Assembly (NCBI GenBank): GCA_964491395.1
Contig: CAZBGI010000001.1
Location: forward strand, 62,001 to 126,000
From: SKVR01 sp964491395
GTDB lineage: Bacteria; Bacteroidota; Bacteroidia; Bacteroidales; UBA7960
DNA length: 64,000 nucleotides
Reading direction: 5' to 3'
A program made the translations under genes and the position numbers. Below the pieces are notes generated by a model. The model searched no databases. It saw only the letters and a list, made by a program, of their open reading frames with translations, and was not told the origin of the DNA. Below are positions 7,857 to 16,533 of the stretch, in pieces. Positions within the stretch are counted from its first letter, which is position 1. Each line of letters begins with the position of its first letter.

Positions 7857-8927
7857 TCAATACCTTAAAATAGCGGCAATTTTTTGATGGTTTCCCAGGG
7901 TACCGCTATCGACAAAAACAACTTTTCCCCCTTTTTCCATGACTATCTCTGCTACTTCATCCACCGCATCGGGCATGATCCGGTCATCAGTAAGGTTGCT
8001 TGTATCGAGCACCAGAGTGTTATCTTCCTGCAACCCGGCGGCGATATGATATTCCTGTTCTGCTACCACTGTATCAACACGTCCTTCCCGGGCCAGACGC
8101 CACACATCAGCAATACCTGAGGCCAGCTTCCTGGCACTTAATGCTCGTTGAAGATCGTTGAGAGCAGCGTGTCTTTCCTTTTTGGTTTTTTCGCGCACTA
8201 CCTCCCATGCTTTTTTCCCCATATCATGAGCCGATACCGATTCATAATTGCCTTCCAGCTGCCCGATAATCGTGTTTTCAGCATCTGTCACCTCACGGTA
8301 AAAAGCCAGGTTTTTGCGCACTCCTGCCAAAATCAGGCGGGTAGGTTCACCATTATAATTACTGTGAAACTTCTTATCCACTTTGTTAAAAAACTCCTTA
8401 ATTTGTTTTTCCTTTTCTTTAGAAAAGTCCGCAGGGTTCAGTTCAAGTTCATTAAACTCACTCTCCAGAGGGAAACCATTTTCAGTCAGTTCAACGGCCT
8501 GATCTCTGTAGCAGGAAATTAAACGGGCCCTGAAAAGACTCAAATCAAGAATATAGTATTGAGTGGCCCTGTTTACTCCCATAATAAGGTCGCGAACGGC
8601 AAATGTTTTGTCTATAATGAGTCGTTCTTTCACCCGAAAGGGAATGTCCACTTTCTCCGATACTTCCTTGCTGACAAACAGGGCAATCCCATCCAAAGTA
8701 CGACTTATGTCAACCTGTGCGGCAAGCTTCCGGATATTTTCTATCATTTCCTGAGCCTGTTTATTTCCATATTCCTGCTCCAGTCTGTCAATCGCTTGTT
8801 TTACCATGTTTTTTAAACGAATGGCATTTTTCTGATTTTCCGGCACTGTCCGGTGAGTAGGGAAAATAATGGAAACACAAGGATACTCCTTTACTTCCAT
8901 CAAATTGTTCAATAACTGCTTATTCAT
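7857..8927 (-). CDS. baeRF family 3 protein (bacterial eRF1-like)
   Basis: The 356-residue protein begins MNKQLLNNLMEVKEYPCVSI, then IIFPTHRT, the opening typical of the bacterial archaeo-eukaryotic release factor (baeRF) family 3 group. A middle region with RDLIMGVNRATQYYILDLS and a C-terminal eRF1/pelota-like alpha-beta domain (VVFVDSGTLGNHQKIAAILRY) follow. There is no signal peptide. The GGQ tripeptide that drives peptide release in true eRF1 is absent. Family members have been proposed to act at the ribosome or in rRNA-related functions, but the role is not established. It stands alone between clpB and a divergent permease gene. Confidence 0.8.
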   Translation of the reverse strand: MNKQLLNNLMEVKEYPCVSIIFPTHRTVPENQKNAIRLKNMVKQAIDRLEQEYGNKQAQEMIENIRKLAAQVDISRTLDGIALFVSKEVSEKVDIPFRVKERLIIDKTFAVRDLIMGVNRATQYYILDLSLFRARLISCYRDQAVELTENGFPLESEFNELELNPADFSKEKEKQIKEFFNKVDKKFHSNYNGEPTRLILAGVRKNLAFYREVTDAENTIIGQLEGNYESVSAHDMGKKAWEVVREKTKKERHAALNDLQRALSARKLASGIADVWRLAREGRVDTVVAEQEYHIAAGLQEDNTLVLDTSNLTDDRIMPDAVDEVAEIVMEKGGKVVFVDSGTLGNHQKIAAILRY

Positions 8928-9278
8928 ATTCTTATTATTTAAAATTACATGAGTGTCCGGTAAAAATCGGTTCTATGATTGAATCCCTTCCTGAGCAAAA
9001 TCTATTTAATATTACTGCCCCTGGGGTGGCTGGTTTGGTTGAAACGAATATAACGAATTAATCCCTGGATATCAAATGATTTAAGAGTTATTGTATGTTA
9101 TCAAAACGGTGTGTACAGCTTTTTCTTTCGCGTGCCACCATCGACTTACCGGACTTTCAGCGAACAGATTATATCTTTTTAGCAGCACTTGTATCAAAGA
9201 AACCCCATGTGGTGGTAAATAATTCCTATTTTTGCAGGCGAGTGCAGAAAATCAGGTAACCATCAAAAAATTATCCTT
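8928..9278. other. Intergenic region between divergent genes
   Basis: About 350 bases between the baeRF gene and the permease. The only recognisable signal is the TATTTTTG box listed separately. No inverted repeat with a T-tract, RNA gene or small coding frame was recognised. Confidence 0.4.
9227..9234 (+). promoter_or_regulatory. Bacteroidota-type -7 box (TATTTTTG)
   Basis: TATTTTTG matches TAnnTTTG, 45 bases before the TTG start of the permease gene. No clear TTTG -33 element stands at the usual distance. Confidence 0.35.
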
Positions 9279-10493
9279 TTGAACACCCCGTTTTTTATTG
9301 CCCGCCGTATGGGTGCAGAAAAGAAAAACCTTACCGGACTGGTGAAACTCATTGCCATCCTCTCAATTTCGCTGGGGCTTGCGGTAATGGTTCTGGCAGT
9401 GGCCGTTGTTACAGGTTTTCAAAATGAAATCAAGAACAAAACCATCGGGTTTGGATCCCATATTCAAATCGCCAACTTTGATTATAACATCTCCTATGAA
9501 ACACGGCCATTAAGCAAAAACCAGGAATTTTACCGGGAATTGGCGGATGATCCCGGCATAAAAAGCATTCATGCATTTACCACCAAGCCCGGAATTATTA
9601 AAACAGATGAAGAGATACACGGGGTGATATTCAAAGGTGTTGGAAGCGATTATGACTGGGAATTTTTTAAAAACCGTATGATAGATGGGGAGGTAACACC
9701 CTACAACGACACCCTCAGGAGCGACCATATCATAATATCTGCTTACGTATCACGATTATTGGGGATAAACACCGGAGACGACATATTGCTGTATTTCATC
9801 CAGGATCCACCCAGAGTCCGCCGGTTAACCATTTCTGGTATTTATGAAACAGGTCTCGAAGAACTGGATCGCATTTTTGTGTTGGGTGATATTCAACATG
9901 CGCAACGGCTCAACAACTGGGAAGCAGACCAGGTAGGTGGCTTTGGAGTGGTATTAGAAAATTTCAGGCAACTTGACCAGTACAATGAGTTGGTGCAGGA
10001 AGTTATCCCCTATACCATGAGCAGCCGAACCATTGCAGAAATATACCCCCAGATTTTTGACTGGCTGGCACTTCTGGATATGAACGTATATGTAATAATT
10101 GCTATCGTAATTTTGGTAGCAGGCATCAACATGATTACTACTTTGCTTATTTCAGTACTGGAAAAAACCAATCTCATAGGTATACTTAAAGCCCTGGGAG
10201 CTAACAACAGAGCGATTCGCAAAGTATTCCTCTATCATGCAGGCTTTCTTATTGCCCGGGGAATCGTATTAGGCAACATTCTGGGAATAGGGCTGGGGTT
10301 ATTACAACAAAAGTTTGGGTTTATCACACTTTCACAGGAATCTTATTTTGTGAAAGTCGTGCCCGTAGACCTTAATATATTATATATCTTGCTGTTAAAT
10401 GCAGGCACATTTATCATTTGTATGGCCATGCTGATAGTGCCCAGTTATATTATTGCAAGAATTTCCCCGGTCAAAGCAATTACTTTCAGATAA
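9279..10493 (+). CDS. FtsX/LolE-type ABC transporter permease
   Basis: The 404-residue protein has the LolC/LolE layout: a first membrane helix after a short cytosolic N-terminus (LVKLIAILSISLGLAVMVLA), a large periplasmic MacB-PCD-like domain (about 45-260), then three helices near 268-290, 318-345 and 365-390 forming the FtsX domain. The consensus FtsX stretch ILKALGANNRAIRKVFLY is present. LolE-type permeases extract lipoproteins from the inner membrane with an ATPase; no ATPase gene is adjacent, as is common in Bacteroidota. The start is a TTG: the conserved opening TPFFIARR lies before the first ATG (9309), so the TTG is preferred. Confidence 0.87.
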   Translation: MNTPFFIARRMGAEKKNLTGLVKLIAILSISLGLAVMVLAVAVVTGFQNEIKNKTIGFGSHIQIANFDYNISYETRPLSKNQEFYRELADDPGIKSIHAFTTKPGIIKTDEEIHGVIFKGVGSDYDWEFFKNRMIDGEVTPYNDTLRSDHIIISAYVSRLLGINTGDDILLYFIQDPPRVRRLTISGIYETGLEELDRIFVLGDIQHAQRLNNWEADQVGGFGVVLENFRQLDQYNELVQEVIPYTMSSRTIAEIYPQIFDWLALLDMNVYVIIAIVILVAGINMITTLLISVLEKTNLIGILKALGANNRAIRKVFLYHAGFLIARGIVLGNILGIGLGLLQQKFGFITLSQESYFVKVVPVDLNILYILLLNAGTFIICMAMLIVPSYIIARISPVKAITFR

Positions 10494-10605
10494 AGCTCAT
10501 TTGGTCATGTTTCCTTACCATGCCTGAGAAAACGTTCCAACAATTTTTATTCTCAACAGGCTTTATCCCCACCATCCGGTAAACCCTGTAACATGACCTG
10601 GTAAA

Positions 10606-10640
10606 GCAAAAAAGCCGCTTCTTTGGGTAAGAAGCAGCTC
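10606..10640 (-). terminator. Intrinsic terminator of the outer-membrane barrel gene
   Basis: On the minus strand gctgcttctt / aagaagcggc pair over 10 bp with one mismatch, followed by TTTTTT. It lies 37 bases after the stop at 10677. No equivalent T-tract serves the convergent permease gene. Confidence 0.8.
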
Positions 10641-10676
10641 CTAAAATTCTTTCACGGGTTGCAGGTGTATCAGGAA

Positions 10677-11294
10677 TCAGAACATCAACCCAATGCTAAA
10701 AATGATTTGCCGGGGCCGGGTATCAAAATCATACGTATTTTCACCAATTTCAATACCATCGCCAAGGTCGCTGAGACCGAATTGATATTTGAGGTCAAAA
10801 GCCAGATTACCCAGATTCAGACCTGCTCCCAGCTGGAAACCATAAGTAGCAGAATTAAACTTCTCTTTATAATCAGCATCATCGGCCAAACCCGAGTCAG
10901 CGTCAAGCAAGATGGTAGCAACAGGTCCAATTCCGGCTCTGACAGGTCCTATTTTGGTTCCCACCATTACGGGTATATCCAGTTGTGAAAACTTTTGCTG
11001 ATAGAACTTATTTTCTTGTCCCTCACGCTCCAGCAACAAATCATGGCCTGTGGATACAAACAATAATTCAGGCATTACAAAAACTCCCAGGAGGGATATC
11101 TGTGCCACTGCTCCTACATGAAACCCGGTATAAGCTTCATTGACGGTTTTTATCCTGGTTTCAGGATTATTCAACTCGTAAGTATTAGACGGAAGGCGGG
11201 AGAAATTCATTCCTCCACGCAAGCCAAACGAAAACTGTGCCTGTGATACATGTACCACACCTAGCAACAATAAAACCAAGAATGTCTTTTTCAT
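10677..11294 (-). CDS. Outer-membrane beta-barrel protein (PorT/OMP_b-brl_2 type)
   Basis: A 205-residue protein with signal peptide MKKTFLVLLLLGVVHVSQAQ (cleavage after SQA). The mature chain opens with FSFGLRGGMNFSRL, alternates polar and hydrophobic residues through roughly eight strands, and ends IIFSIGLMF with a terminal Phe, the usual C-terminal signature of an outer-membrane barrel. This matches the small PorT-like barrel family abundant in Bacteroidota. Ligand or role cannot be told. It has its own terminator and appears monocistronic. Confidence 0.85.
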   Translation of the reverse strand: MKKTFLVLLLLGVVHVSQAQFSFGLRGGMNFSRLPSNTYELNNPETRIKTVNEAYTGFHVGAVAQISLLGVFVMPELLFVSTGHDLLLEREGQENKFYQQKFSQLDIPVMVGTKIGPVRAGIGPVATILLDADSGLADDADYKEKFNSATYGFQLGAGLNLGNLAFDLKYQFGLSDLGDGIEIGENTYDFDTRPRQIIFSIGLMF

Positions 11295-11482
11295 CAGAAA
11301 TTAGTTTAGTTAAGTCATTGGTAATATGAATGCATCATCTCATCATTTCTCAGAACGTTCATAGTCAGCATACCCGAAGGTGCAATCCCTGCGGAAAAAA
11401 TAACCAACAGGAATATTCAGTTGACAACCGTATTTCGCACCATCCAGAACATAAACCATACCAAAAAGGGCCAGGATTCTTT

Positions 11483-13702
11483 TCAGGATCCACTGAGGAT
11501 TTTCAGTTTTTCTTCCAGTATGGCAATATCAGCTTTTGCTTTGGCAATTTTATTTTCAAATTCTGCCTTTAACACATCTGCTTTTTTGGAAGAAGCAAAA
11601 AAGCCGATATTGTTTTCCCAGAGTTTAATATCATTTTGCAGTCCGTTGATTTTATTTACCAGGAAGTTCCGTTCTTTATGAAGGATGTTATCGGCATTGG
11701 GTGCGTTTTTCAGATTTTCAATTTTATTTTTAAACCCAATGGTAGATTTTGCTTTGCGGCTAATGTTGAGCTTGTCGAATTGCTCATTTACAACCCTCCT
11801 GAACTCATTCTGGATTTTTTCTTTCTCCTTGATGGGAACATGTCCAATCTCCATCCATTGACGTTGAAAATCTTTCAGAATATTGAGATTCTCTGTGCTG
11901 TCTTTTGAATACTCATACGATTTCACCGTTTCGATGAGTTCCTTCTTCTTGCGAAGATTTTCTTCCTGCTTCTCTCCAATATTGGCGAAATAATCGGACT
12001 TTCTGTTGAAGAATTCATCACAGGCAACCCTGAATCTTTTCCAAACTTTATCAGAAAACTTTTTAGGTACAGGACCTATTTTCTTCCATTGTTGCTGCAA
12101 GGCAATGAGTTCATCTGTGGTTTGCTTCCAGTCCTGGCTATCTTTAAGGGCCTCAGCCTGCAAACAAAGATTCAGTTTCTGGTTATAATTTTCAGTCTGG
12201 TCTTCTTTATAGCGGAAAAAGAACTCTTTTTTCTTTTTGAAAAAAGTATCCAGTGCGGTTCTAAATCTAACCCACACTTCATCATTCACTTTCTTGGGTG
12301 CAAACCCGATGGTTTTCCACACCTTGAAGAGTTCGTTAATTTTATCAGTAGCTTCCTGCCATTTACGGGGAGAGTCAGAGGAAAAATCAGAGAATTGTTC
12401 TGCTTGTTCACATAAGAGAACTTTGGCTGCATAGTTTTTATTTTGTTCTTCCCTAAGGGAGTCATAATATGCCTGCCTTCTTTCATTAAGTGCATCAGAA
12501 GCCGCTTTAAATCTGTCCCATATTTCATCTTTTTTATCCTTCGGAACAGGCCCCGACTCTTTCCAGGCTTCGTGCAGTTTTTGTAATTTCTGAAAAGATT
12601 TGTTTACGGATGTTTCCAGCAACAATTCTTCTGCTTTTTCACAAAGCTCAGTTTTTACTTCCAGATTCTTTTTCAAATCCAGATCTCTGAGTTCTTTGTT
12701 GATTTTTACTTTGTCAAAAAACTTCTCAACCAGAAAATGATAGTTGTTCCAGAGGGTATTTTTTGCTCCCTGGGGCACAGGTCCTATCCCACGCCATTTT
12801 TCCTGAAGCTCCTTAAATACGTCATAGGTCTTCTTCAGTTCCTCCTCTGATTCAATAAGGTTGCGCAATTCATCGAGAATAGCCTCTTTTTGCTGAAGGT
12901 TATCTTGCTTTTGCTTTTCGGCTGCCTGATCGTAAACACTCTTCTTCTGCTTATAAATACCAAAAGCCTTGTCAAACCTGAGAGCAAGTTCATCAACGGG
13001 TTCCTCCCCTGAGGATTCACCTTCGGTTTGGTCGGTTTCTTTTAGGTTCTTTTCGTAATCACTTACGTTTTGTTCTTTCAGGTAATTCCTGAAAGCTACC
13101 TTTATATGGCCAATATGCTTACGGATGTAATTGATATCATCATTCTCCACCAGTGCTTCCAGCGCTTCTACCAACTCAGCTTTCGATAAGCTGTTGTAAC
13201 GGGCAGTTAGATCTTCCGCTTCATCATCCTGGTGCTCATCATCTTCATGATCCTCCTCCTCTTCTTCATCTTTTTTGTCTTCCTCTGCTTCTTTAATATC
13301 CTCTACAGCCTCTTTTTTCTCTTCATCTGTTTGGGGAACGTCTTTTTCTTCTTTCACTTCCTGGTTAACAGCTTCATTATCTGAAGAAACAGAAACAGGT
13401 TCCGTTTTTTCCTCTTCTTGATTTGCCTGCTCATTCTCAATTTTTTCATTACCAGGCTCATTTTCTTCTTTCGTTTTACCCGCAGCATCTTCGGAAGTAT
13501 CATTCCCCTTTTCTGCCGGGGGAGTTACTTCTGCTTTTTTGGTTTCCACAGAAGCAGACTCAGATTCCTCATCCCGGGTAAGGGATGTATCTGTCTCCGG
13601 TGATTTTTGCTGTTCCTGTTCTTGTTCCTGTTTCAGATTCTCTACCCCTTCTGCCTTTTTATTTTTATCAGATTCGGGGTTAAGCAGCTCTTGATTTTCC
13701 AT
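11483..13702 (-). CDS. DUF349 repeat protein with long acidic N-terminal tail
   Basis: Starting from the ATG at 13702 (a TTG one codon earlier is also possible), the 739-residue protein begins with about 160 residues of Glu/Lys/Gln/Asp-rich disorder, including runs of Glu and Asp. The rest consists of five DUF349 repeats marked by the W-x-x-IG-x-(V/A)P motif: KWRGIGPVP, AWKESGPVP, VWKTIGFAP, QWKKIGPVP and QWMEIGHVP, each followed by a coiled-coil segment with a W-x-x-F/Y and FF pair. A final coiled coil ends the chain. It is predicted cytosolic. DUF349 proteins are conserved across Bacteroidota, but I know of no firm function. Its own promoter box is proposed upstream. Confidence 0.88.
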   Translation of the reverse strand: MENQELLNPESDKNKKAEGVENLKQEQEQEQQKSPETDTSLTRDEESESASVETKKAEVTPPAEKGNDTSEDAAGKTKEENEPGNEKIENEQANQEEEKTEPVSVSSDNEAVNQEVKEEKDVPQTDEEKKEAVEDIKEAEEDKKDEEEEEDHEDDEHQDDEAEDLTARYNSLSKAELVEALEALVENDDINYIRKHIGHIKVAFRNYLKEQNVSDYEKNLKETDQTEGESSGEEPVDELALRFDKAFGIYKQKKSVYDQAAEKQKQDNLQQKEAILDELRNLIESEEELKKTYDVFKELQEKWRGIGPVPQGAKNTLWNNYHFLVEKFFDKVKINKELRDLDLKKNLEVKTELCEKAEELLLETSVNKSFQKLQKLHEAWKESGPVPKDKKDEIWDRFKAASDALNERRQAYYDSLREEQNKNYAAKVLLCEQAEQFSDFSSDSPRKWQEATDKINELFKVWKTIGFAPKKVNDEVWVRFRTALDTFFKKKKEFFFRYKEDQTENYNQKLNLCLQAEALKDSQDWKQTTDELIALQQQWKKIGPVPKKFSDKVWKRFRVACDEFFNRKSDYFANIGEKQEENLRKKKELIETVKSYEYSKDSTENLNILKDFQRQWMEIGHVPIKEKEKIQNEFRRVVNEQFDKLNISRKAKSTIGFKNKIENLKNAPNADNILHKERNFLVNKINGLQNDIKLWENNIGFFASSKKADVLKAEFENKIAKAKADIAILEEKLKILSGS

Positions 13703-13822
13703 CAAATTAAAAATTAAACGTTATTAACTGTATATGTTAAGGAGGAATACCTGGTAAATGACTTGTTCATTGCCAAAAAGAGCGATAAAACATCTACCTG
13801 TTGTCTATAATAAAAATGTGCA

Positions 13823-13830
13823 CAAAAGTA
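13823..13830 (-). promoter_or_regulatory. Bacteroidota-type -7 box (TACTTTTG)
   Basis: On the minus strand TACTTTTG matches TAnnTTTG, about 120 bases before the DUF349 start. The -33 position reads ACTG, a poor match. Confidence 0.3.
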
Positions 13831-13893
13831 CGAATATAATTTTAATGCAGTTTACAGTCTTTCAGCAAATTTGGAGATTAGTCCAGGGCGGAA

Positions 13894-15075
13894 TCAGATT
13901 TTCTCCAGGCCCTGATTCAAATCGTCGAGAATGTCTTCCACATTCTCTATTCCTACAGAGAACCTTACCAACCCATCGGTAATACCCGAATTTAAGCGCG
14001 ACTGCTTATCCATCTTGGAATGAGTCATTGATGCAGGATGCTGAATAAGAGACTCTACCCCACCCAATGAAACGGCCAGAATGGCAAGTTTAACTGAATT
14101 CATCAATACTTTTCCGGCTTCAAGCCCTCCTTCAAGTTCAAAGCTTATCATACCTCCGGGCCCCTTCATTTGCTTCTGAGCAAGTTCATACTGAGGATGA
14201 GAGGGTAAACCGGGATATCTTACCCATTTTACCTTGGGATGTTTTTCCAGATAGGTTGCGACCTTCATAGCGTTCTCCTGCGAGCGATCCATTCTGATCG
14301 AGAGGGTTTTCAATCCTCTGATAACCATATAAGCCTGGTGCGGATCCATGTTGCAACCCAGGGTAACCATCATGGGTCGTATCAGGTCATAAATTTCTTT
14401 CTCCCTGGTAACAATAATACCTCCCACGATATCGGCATGACCATTGAGAAACTTGGTTACAGAGTGGAAAACAACATCAAACCCAAAATCCAGGGGCTTC
14501 TGCAAATACGGACTACTGAAAGTATTATCACAAACGGTTACGATGTTATGCTCGCGGGCAATTTTGGCTACCGCTTCCAGATCCGTTATATCCATGGTAG
14601 GATTGGCAGGGGTTTCGATATAAATTACTTTGGTGTTAGGTTTGATGGCTTTTCTGATATTTTCAGCATCACAGGTATCAAGATAAGTGGCTTCGACACC
14701 AAAACGTGAATAATGCTTCTCTATAACCACACGCGAGGGACCATAAACTGCCGCTGTGCTAATCATATGAGAGCCCTGCCCCAGTAATGCCATATAAATG
14801 GTATTAACGGCTCCCATACCTGAACTACAGGCAATACCACGGTATCCGTTTTCAAGTTCTGCTACCAGATTTTCCAATGAATCAATGGTAGGATTGTTGA
14901 TTCGTGTATAGATATACCCATCATCTTCTCCTGCAAAACATGCTGCACCATGGTCAGCATTTTTAAATTTAAAAGTTGAAGTCTGGTAAATTGGCACAGT
15001 AGCACTTCCAAACTGATCTTCGAATGCCCCGGCGTGAATAAGTTTTGAGTCGAAACCCAGATTTTTTGTCTCCAT
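13894..15075 (-). CDS. PLP-dependent trans-sulfuration enzyme (methionine gamma-lyase/cystathionine lyase family)
   Basis: The 393-residue protein, from METKNLGFDSKLIHAG, has the Cys/Met-metabolism PLP fold: the YTRINNPT tetramer/PLP-phosphate motif, CSSGMGAV, the ETPANPTMDI and CDNTFSSPYLQKP segments (PLP-ring aspartate), and the Schiff-base lysine in HSVTKFLNGHAD. C-terminal SLGGVESLIQHPASMTH is typical. In well-studied methionine gamma-lyases the loop before the active-site helix reads YGCT; here it is VYGPSR, so the signature Cys is missing and the gene could equally be a cystathionine lyase or synthase. No sulfur-metabolism neighbour helps decide. An upstream in-frame start (15114) exists but adds unconserved residues. 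A CoA-binding protein gene lies 44 bases upstream on the same strand. Confidence 0.87.
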   Translation of the reverse strand: METKNLGFDSKLIHAGAFEDQFGSATVPIYQTSTFKFKNADHGAACFAGEDDGYIYTRINNPTIDSLENLVAELENGYRGIACSSGMGAVNTIYMALLGQGSHMISTAAVYGPSRVVIEKHYSRFGVEATYLDTCDAENIRKAIKPNTKVIYIETPANPTMDITDLEAVAKIAREHNIVTVCDNTFSSPYLQKPLDFGFDVVFHSVTKFLNGHADIVGGIIVTREKEIYDLIRPMMVTLGCNMDPHQAYMVIRGLKTLSIRMDRSQENAMKVATYLEKHPKVKWVRYPGLPSHPQYELAQKQMKGPGGMISFELEGGLEAGKVLMNSVKLAILAVSLGGVESLIQHPASMTHSKMDKQSRLNSGITDGLVRFSVGIENVEDILDDLNQGLEKI

Positions 15076-15119
15076 TGTAGGTAGTGTTTTTCTATATTTA
15101 TTGTGGTGAAACAATGCTA

Positions 15120-15482
15120 TTAATATTCATCTGTATTCAGCATTACAAGGGTACAATCTTCCAATACTTCGATACCTTTTTCCCGGGCAAGTTTCTCCAG
15201 TTTAGGATTATAGCTGCCTGGGTTAAAAATAATTCTGCGGGGTTCAAGTCCGATGATGTAATCAAGATAAGGCTCCTGCTTTTGCGGATTCAGGTACATT
15301 GTTACGGTGTGTAAATCCGGAATATCGATCATTTCTTTGGTAATTTTTACCGAATCAATTTCCGCTTCTACCTTGCCAATGGCCACCACTTCGTGTCCGT
15401 GAGACAAGAGTCTTTTTACTGCTTTGTAAGCATACCTTACAGGGGTGGGACTGGCACCCAGTACTAATGTTTTCTTACTCAT
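15120..15482 (-). CDS. CoA-binding domain protein (CoA_binding_2)
   Basis: A 120-residue Rossmann-like single-domain protein. It opens MSKKTLVLGASPTPVRYAYKAV, in which GAS and the following segment form the nucleotide loop; VVAIGK, DLHTVTMYL and RRIIFNPGSYN mark strands 2, 3 and 4, and the last matches the NPG turn of the family. It belongs with the small YccU/YbgI-like CoA-binding proteins; the ligand is assumed from the family. It is the middle gene of a likely transcript: OsmC-like (20 bases upstream), this gene, then the trans-sulfuration enzyme. Confidence 0.8.
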   Translation of the reverse strand: MSKKTLVLGASPTPVRYAYKAVKRLLSHGHEVVAIGKVEAEIDSVKITKEMIDIPDLHTVTMYLNPQKQEPYLDYIIGLEPRRIIFNPGSYNPKLEKLAREKGIEVLEDCTLVMLNTDEY

Positions 15483-15502
15483 AGGGTTGCAAAATTAGCA
15501 TT

Positions 15503-15889
15503 TTATTTGATGGTGACAATAGAAAATTCAGGTGCATCCATTACGTGTTTTTTCACCGTGCAGGCACCCGCTGCCTTGATAATTGCTTCCCTGTATTTGT
15601 CAGGAAAATCAGCCGGTAAATGAATCTCAATTTCGATTTTGTCGATGAGTCGTTTTTCCGGGTTGTATTTTGTTTTTTGTTCAAGGCGAATTCCTTCTTC
15701 AGAAATGTTGCGCTGCTGGCAAAAGTTTTTCACATACCACCCTGCGCAAGTGCCAATACTAACCATAAACAAATCGAAGGGGGAAAGTGCTGAGTTATCT
15801 CCACCGGCTTTTTCGGGTTGATCGGTCACCATTTCAAATCCTTTGTAGCGTGCTTTCACTAATTGCTTTTCACCTAATATAATTTCCAT
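15503..15889 (-). CDS. OsmC/Ohr-family protein
   Basis: At 128 residues it matches the OsmC family. The helical SPFDLFMVSIGTCAGWYVK motif holds C48, and AGACTVKKH holds C110; these two are placed like the reactive Cys pair that reduces organic hydroperoxides. A third Cys (C57) is also present. The subtype resembles YhfA-like proteins, whose substrate is less certain than that of Ohr. It begins a three-gene minus-strand group with a CoA-binding protein and a PLP-dependent sulfur enzyme, which may hint at thiol metabolism (inference). Confidence 0.85.
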   Translation of the reverse strand: MEIILGEKQLVKARYKGFEMVTDQPEKAGGDNSALSPFDLFMVSIGTCAGWYVKNFCQQRNISEEGIRLEQKTKYNPEKRLIDKIEIEIHLPADFPDKYREAIIKAAGACTVKKHVMDAPEFSIVTIK

Positions 15890-15994
15890 AACAAATTAAA
15901 TTTTAAATATATTTATGTATTCTACTTATTATTTTGGACGATTTTATCCAACCGTTGCTTAACTTAAAGGCTAACAGGTAAAGAGTTTTTTGGT

Positions 15995-16411
15995 TTAAAC
16001 GTCGTTGGTCCACTTTTCCCGGAGTGCTTTCAAAAACCAACCGGGAGCAGCACAGGGTTTGCCTGTTTTCATATTTACAAAAGCCAGTACCGTTTCGCCT
16101 GTATTGAGTAATTTATTTTGTGCATTGTACACTTCATAGGTAAAATGCATACGCGAAACGGGCAATTCCTTTACGATGGTGCGAACAGTAAGCAAATCAT
16201 CATAAAGGGCAGGTCTTAAATATTTGAGCTGCATGGAAGCAATAGGCATCATAACCCCCTGTTGTTCCATTTCCTTGTAAGTCATTCCCAGCTCTCGCAT
16301 GGCTTCTGCCCTGCCTACTTCATAATAAGCTGGGTAATTGCCATAATACACGTACCCCATCTGATCTGTTTCTGAATACCTTACTCTAATCTTTGTTTCA
16401 CTTACGTACAT
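15995..16411 (-). CDS. Acyl-CoA thioesterase (YbgC/4HBT family)
   Basis: A 138-residue hot-dog fold protein. RYSETDQMGYVYYGNY near the N-terminus carries the catalytic aspartate D16 in the position typical of 4-hydroxybenzoyl-CoA thioesterase-like enzymes, followed by the long central helix YYEVGRAEAMRELG. It hydrolyses acyl-CoA thioesters; the chain specificity is unknown. The Tol-Pal genes that accompany ybgC in proteobacteria are not nearby. It lies between the DUF1573 gene and the OsmC-like gene, 105 bases from the latter, and may be transcribed alone. Confidence 0.87.
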   Translation of the reverse strand: MYVSETKIRVRYSETDQMGYVYYGNYPAYYEVGRAEAMRELGMTYKEMEQQGVMMPIASMQLKYLRPALYDDLLTVRTIVKELPVSRMHFTYEVYNAQNKLLNTGETVLAFVNMKTGKPCAAPGWFLKALREKWTNDV

Positions 16412-16440
16412 AGTGCATTTTTTGCTGCAAACCTAATGAT

Positions 16441-16507
16441 TTTTCCCCAATAATGCCGGGGAAAACAATAGCCCGAATCCAACCTGGTAAAGCGTTGGAT
16501 TCGGGCA
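16441..16507 (-). terminator. Tandem hairpins after the DUF1573 gene
   Basis: A perfect 13-bp stem (gcccgaatccaac / gttggattcgggc, 16471-16483 with 16494-16506) is followed on the minus strand by a second hairpin, ttttcccc / ggggaaaa (16441-16448 with 16458-16465). They lie between the DUF1573 stop and the thioesterase start. The T-run after the first stem is poor, so it may be a terminator, an RNA end-stabiliser or an attenuator. Confidence 0.6.
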
Positions 16508-16533
16508 ATATTTCATACCTTATCAGCAAGATC

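Noticed and set aside
10596..16493. 12-mer ACCTGGTAAAGC at 10596 and 16482 (and a near copy at 13750)
   Set aside because: Pairs of identical 12-mers are expected by chance in 64 kb; no longer repeat or shared structure surrounds them.
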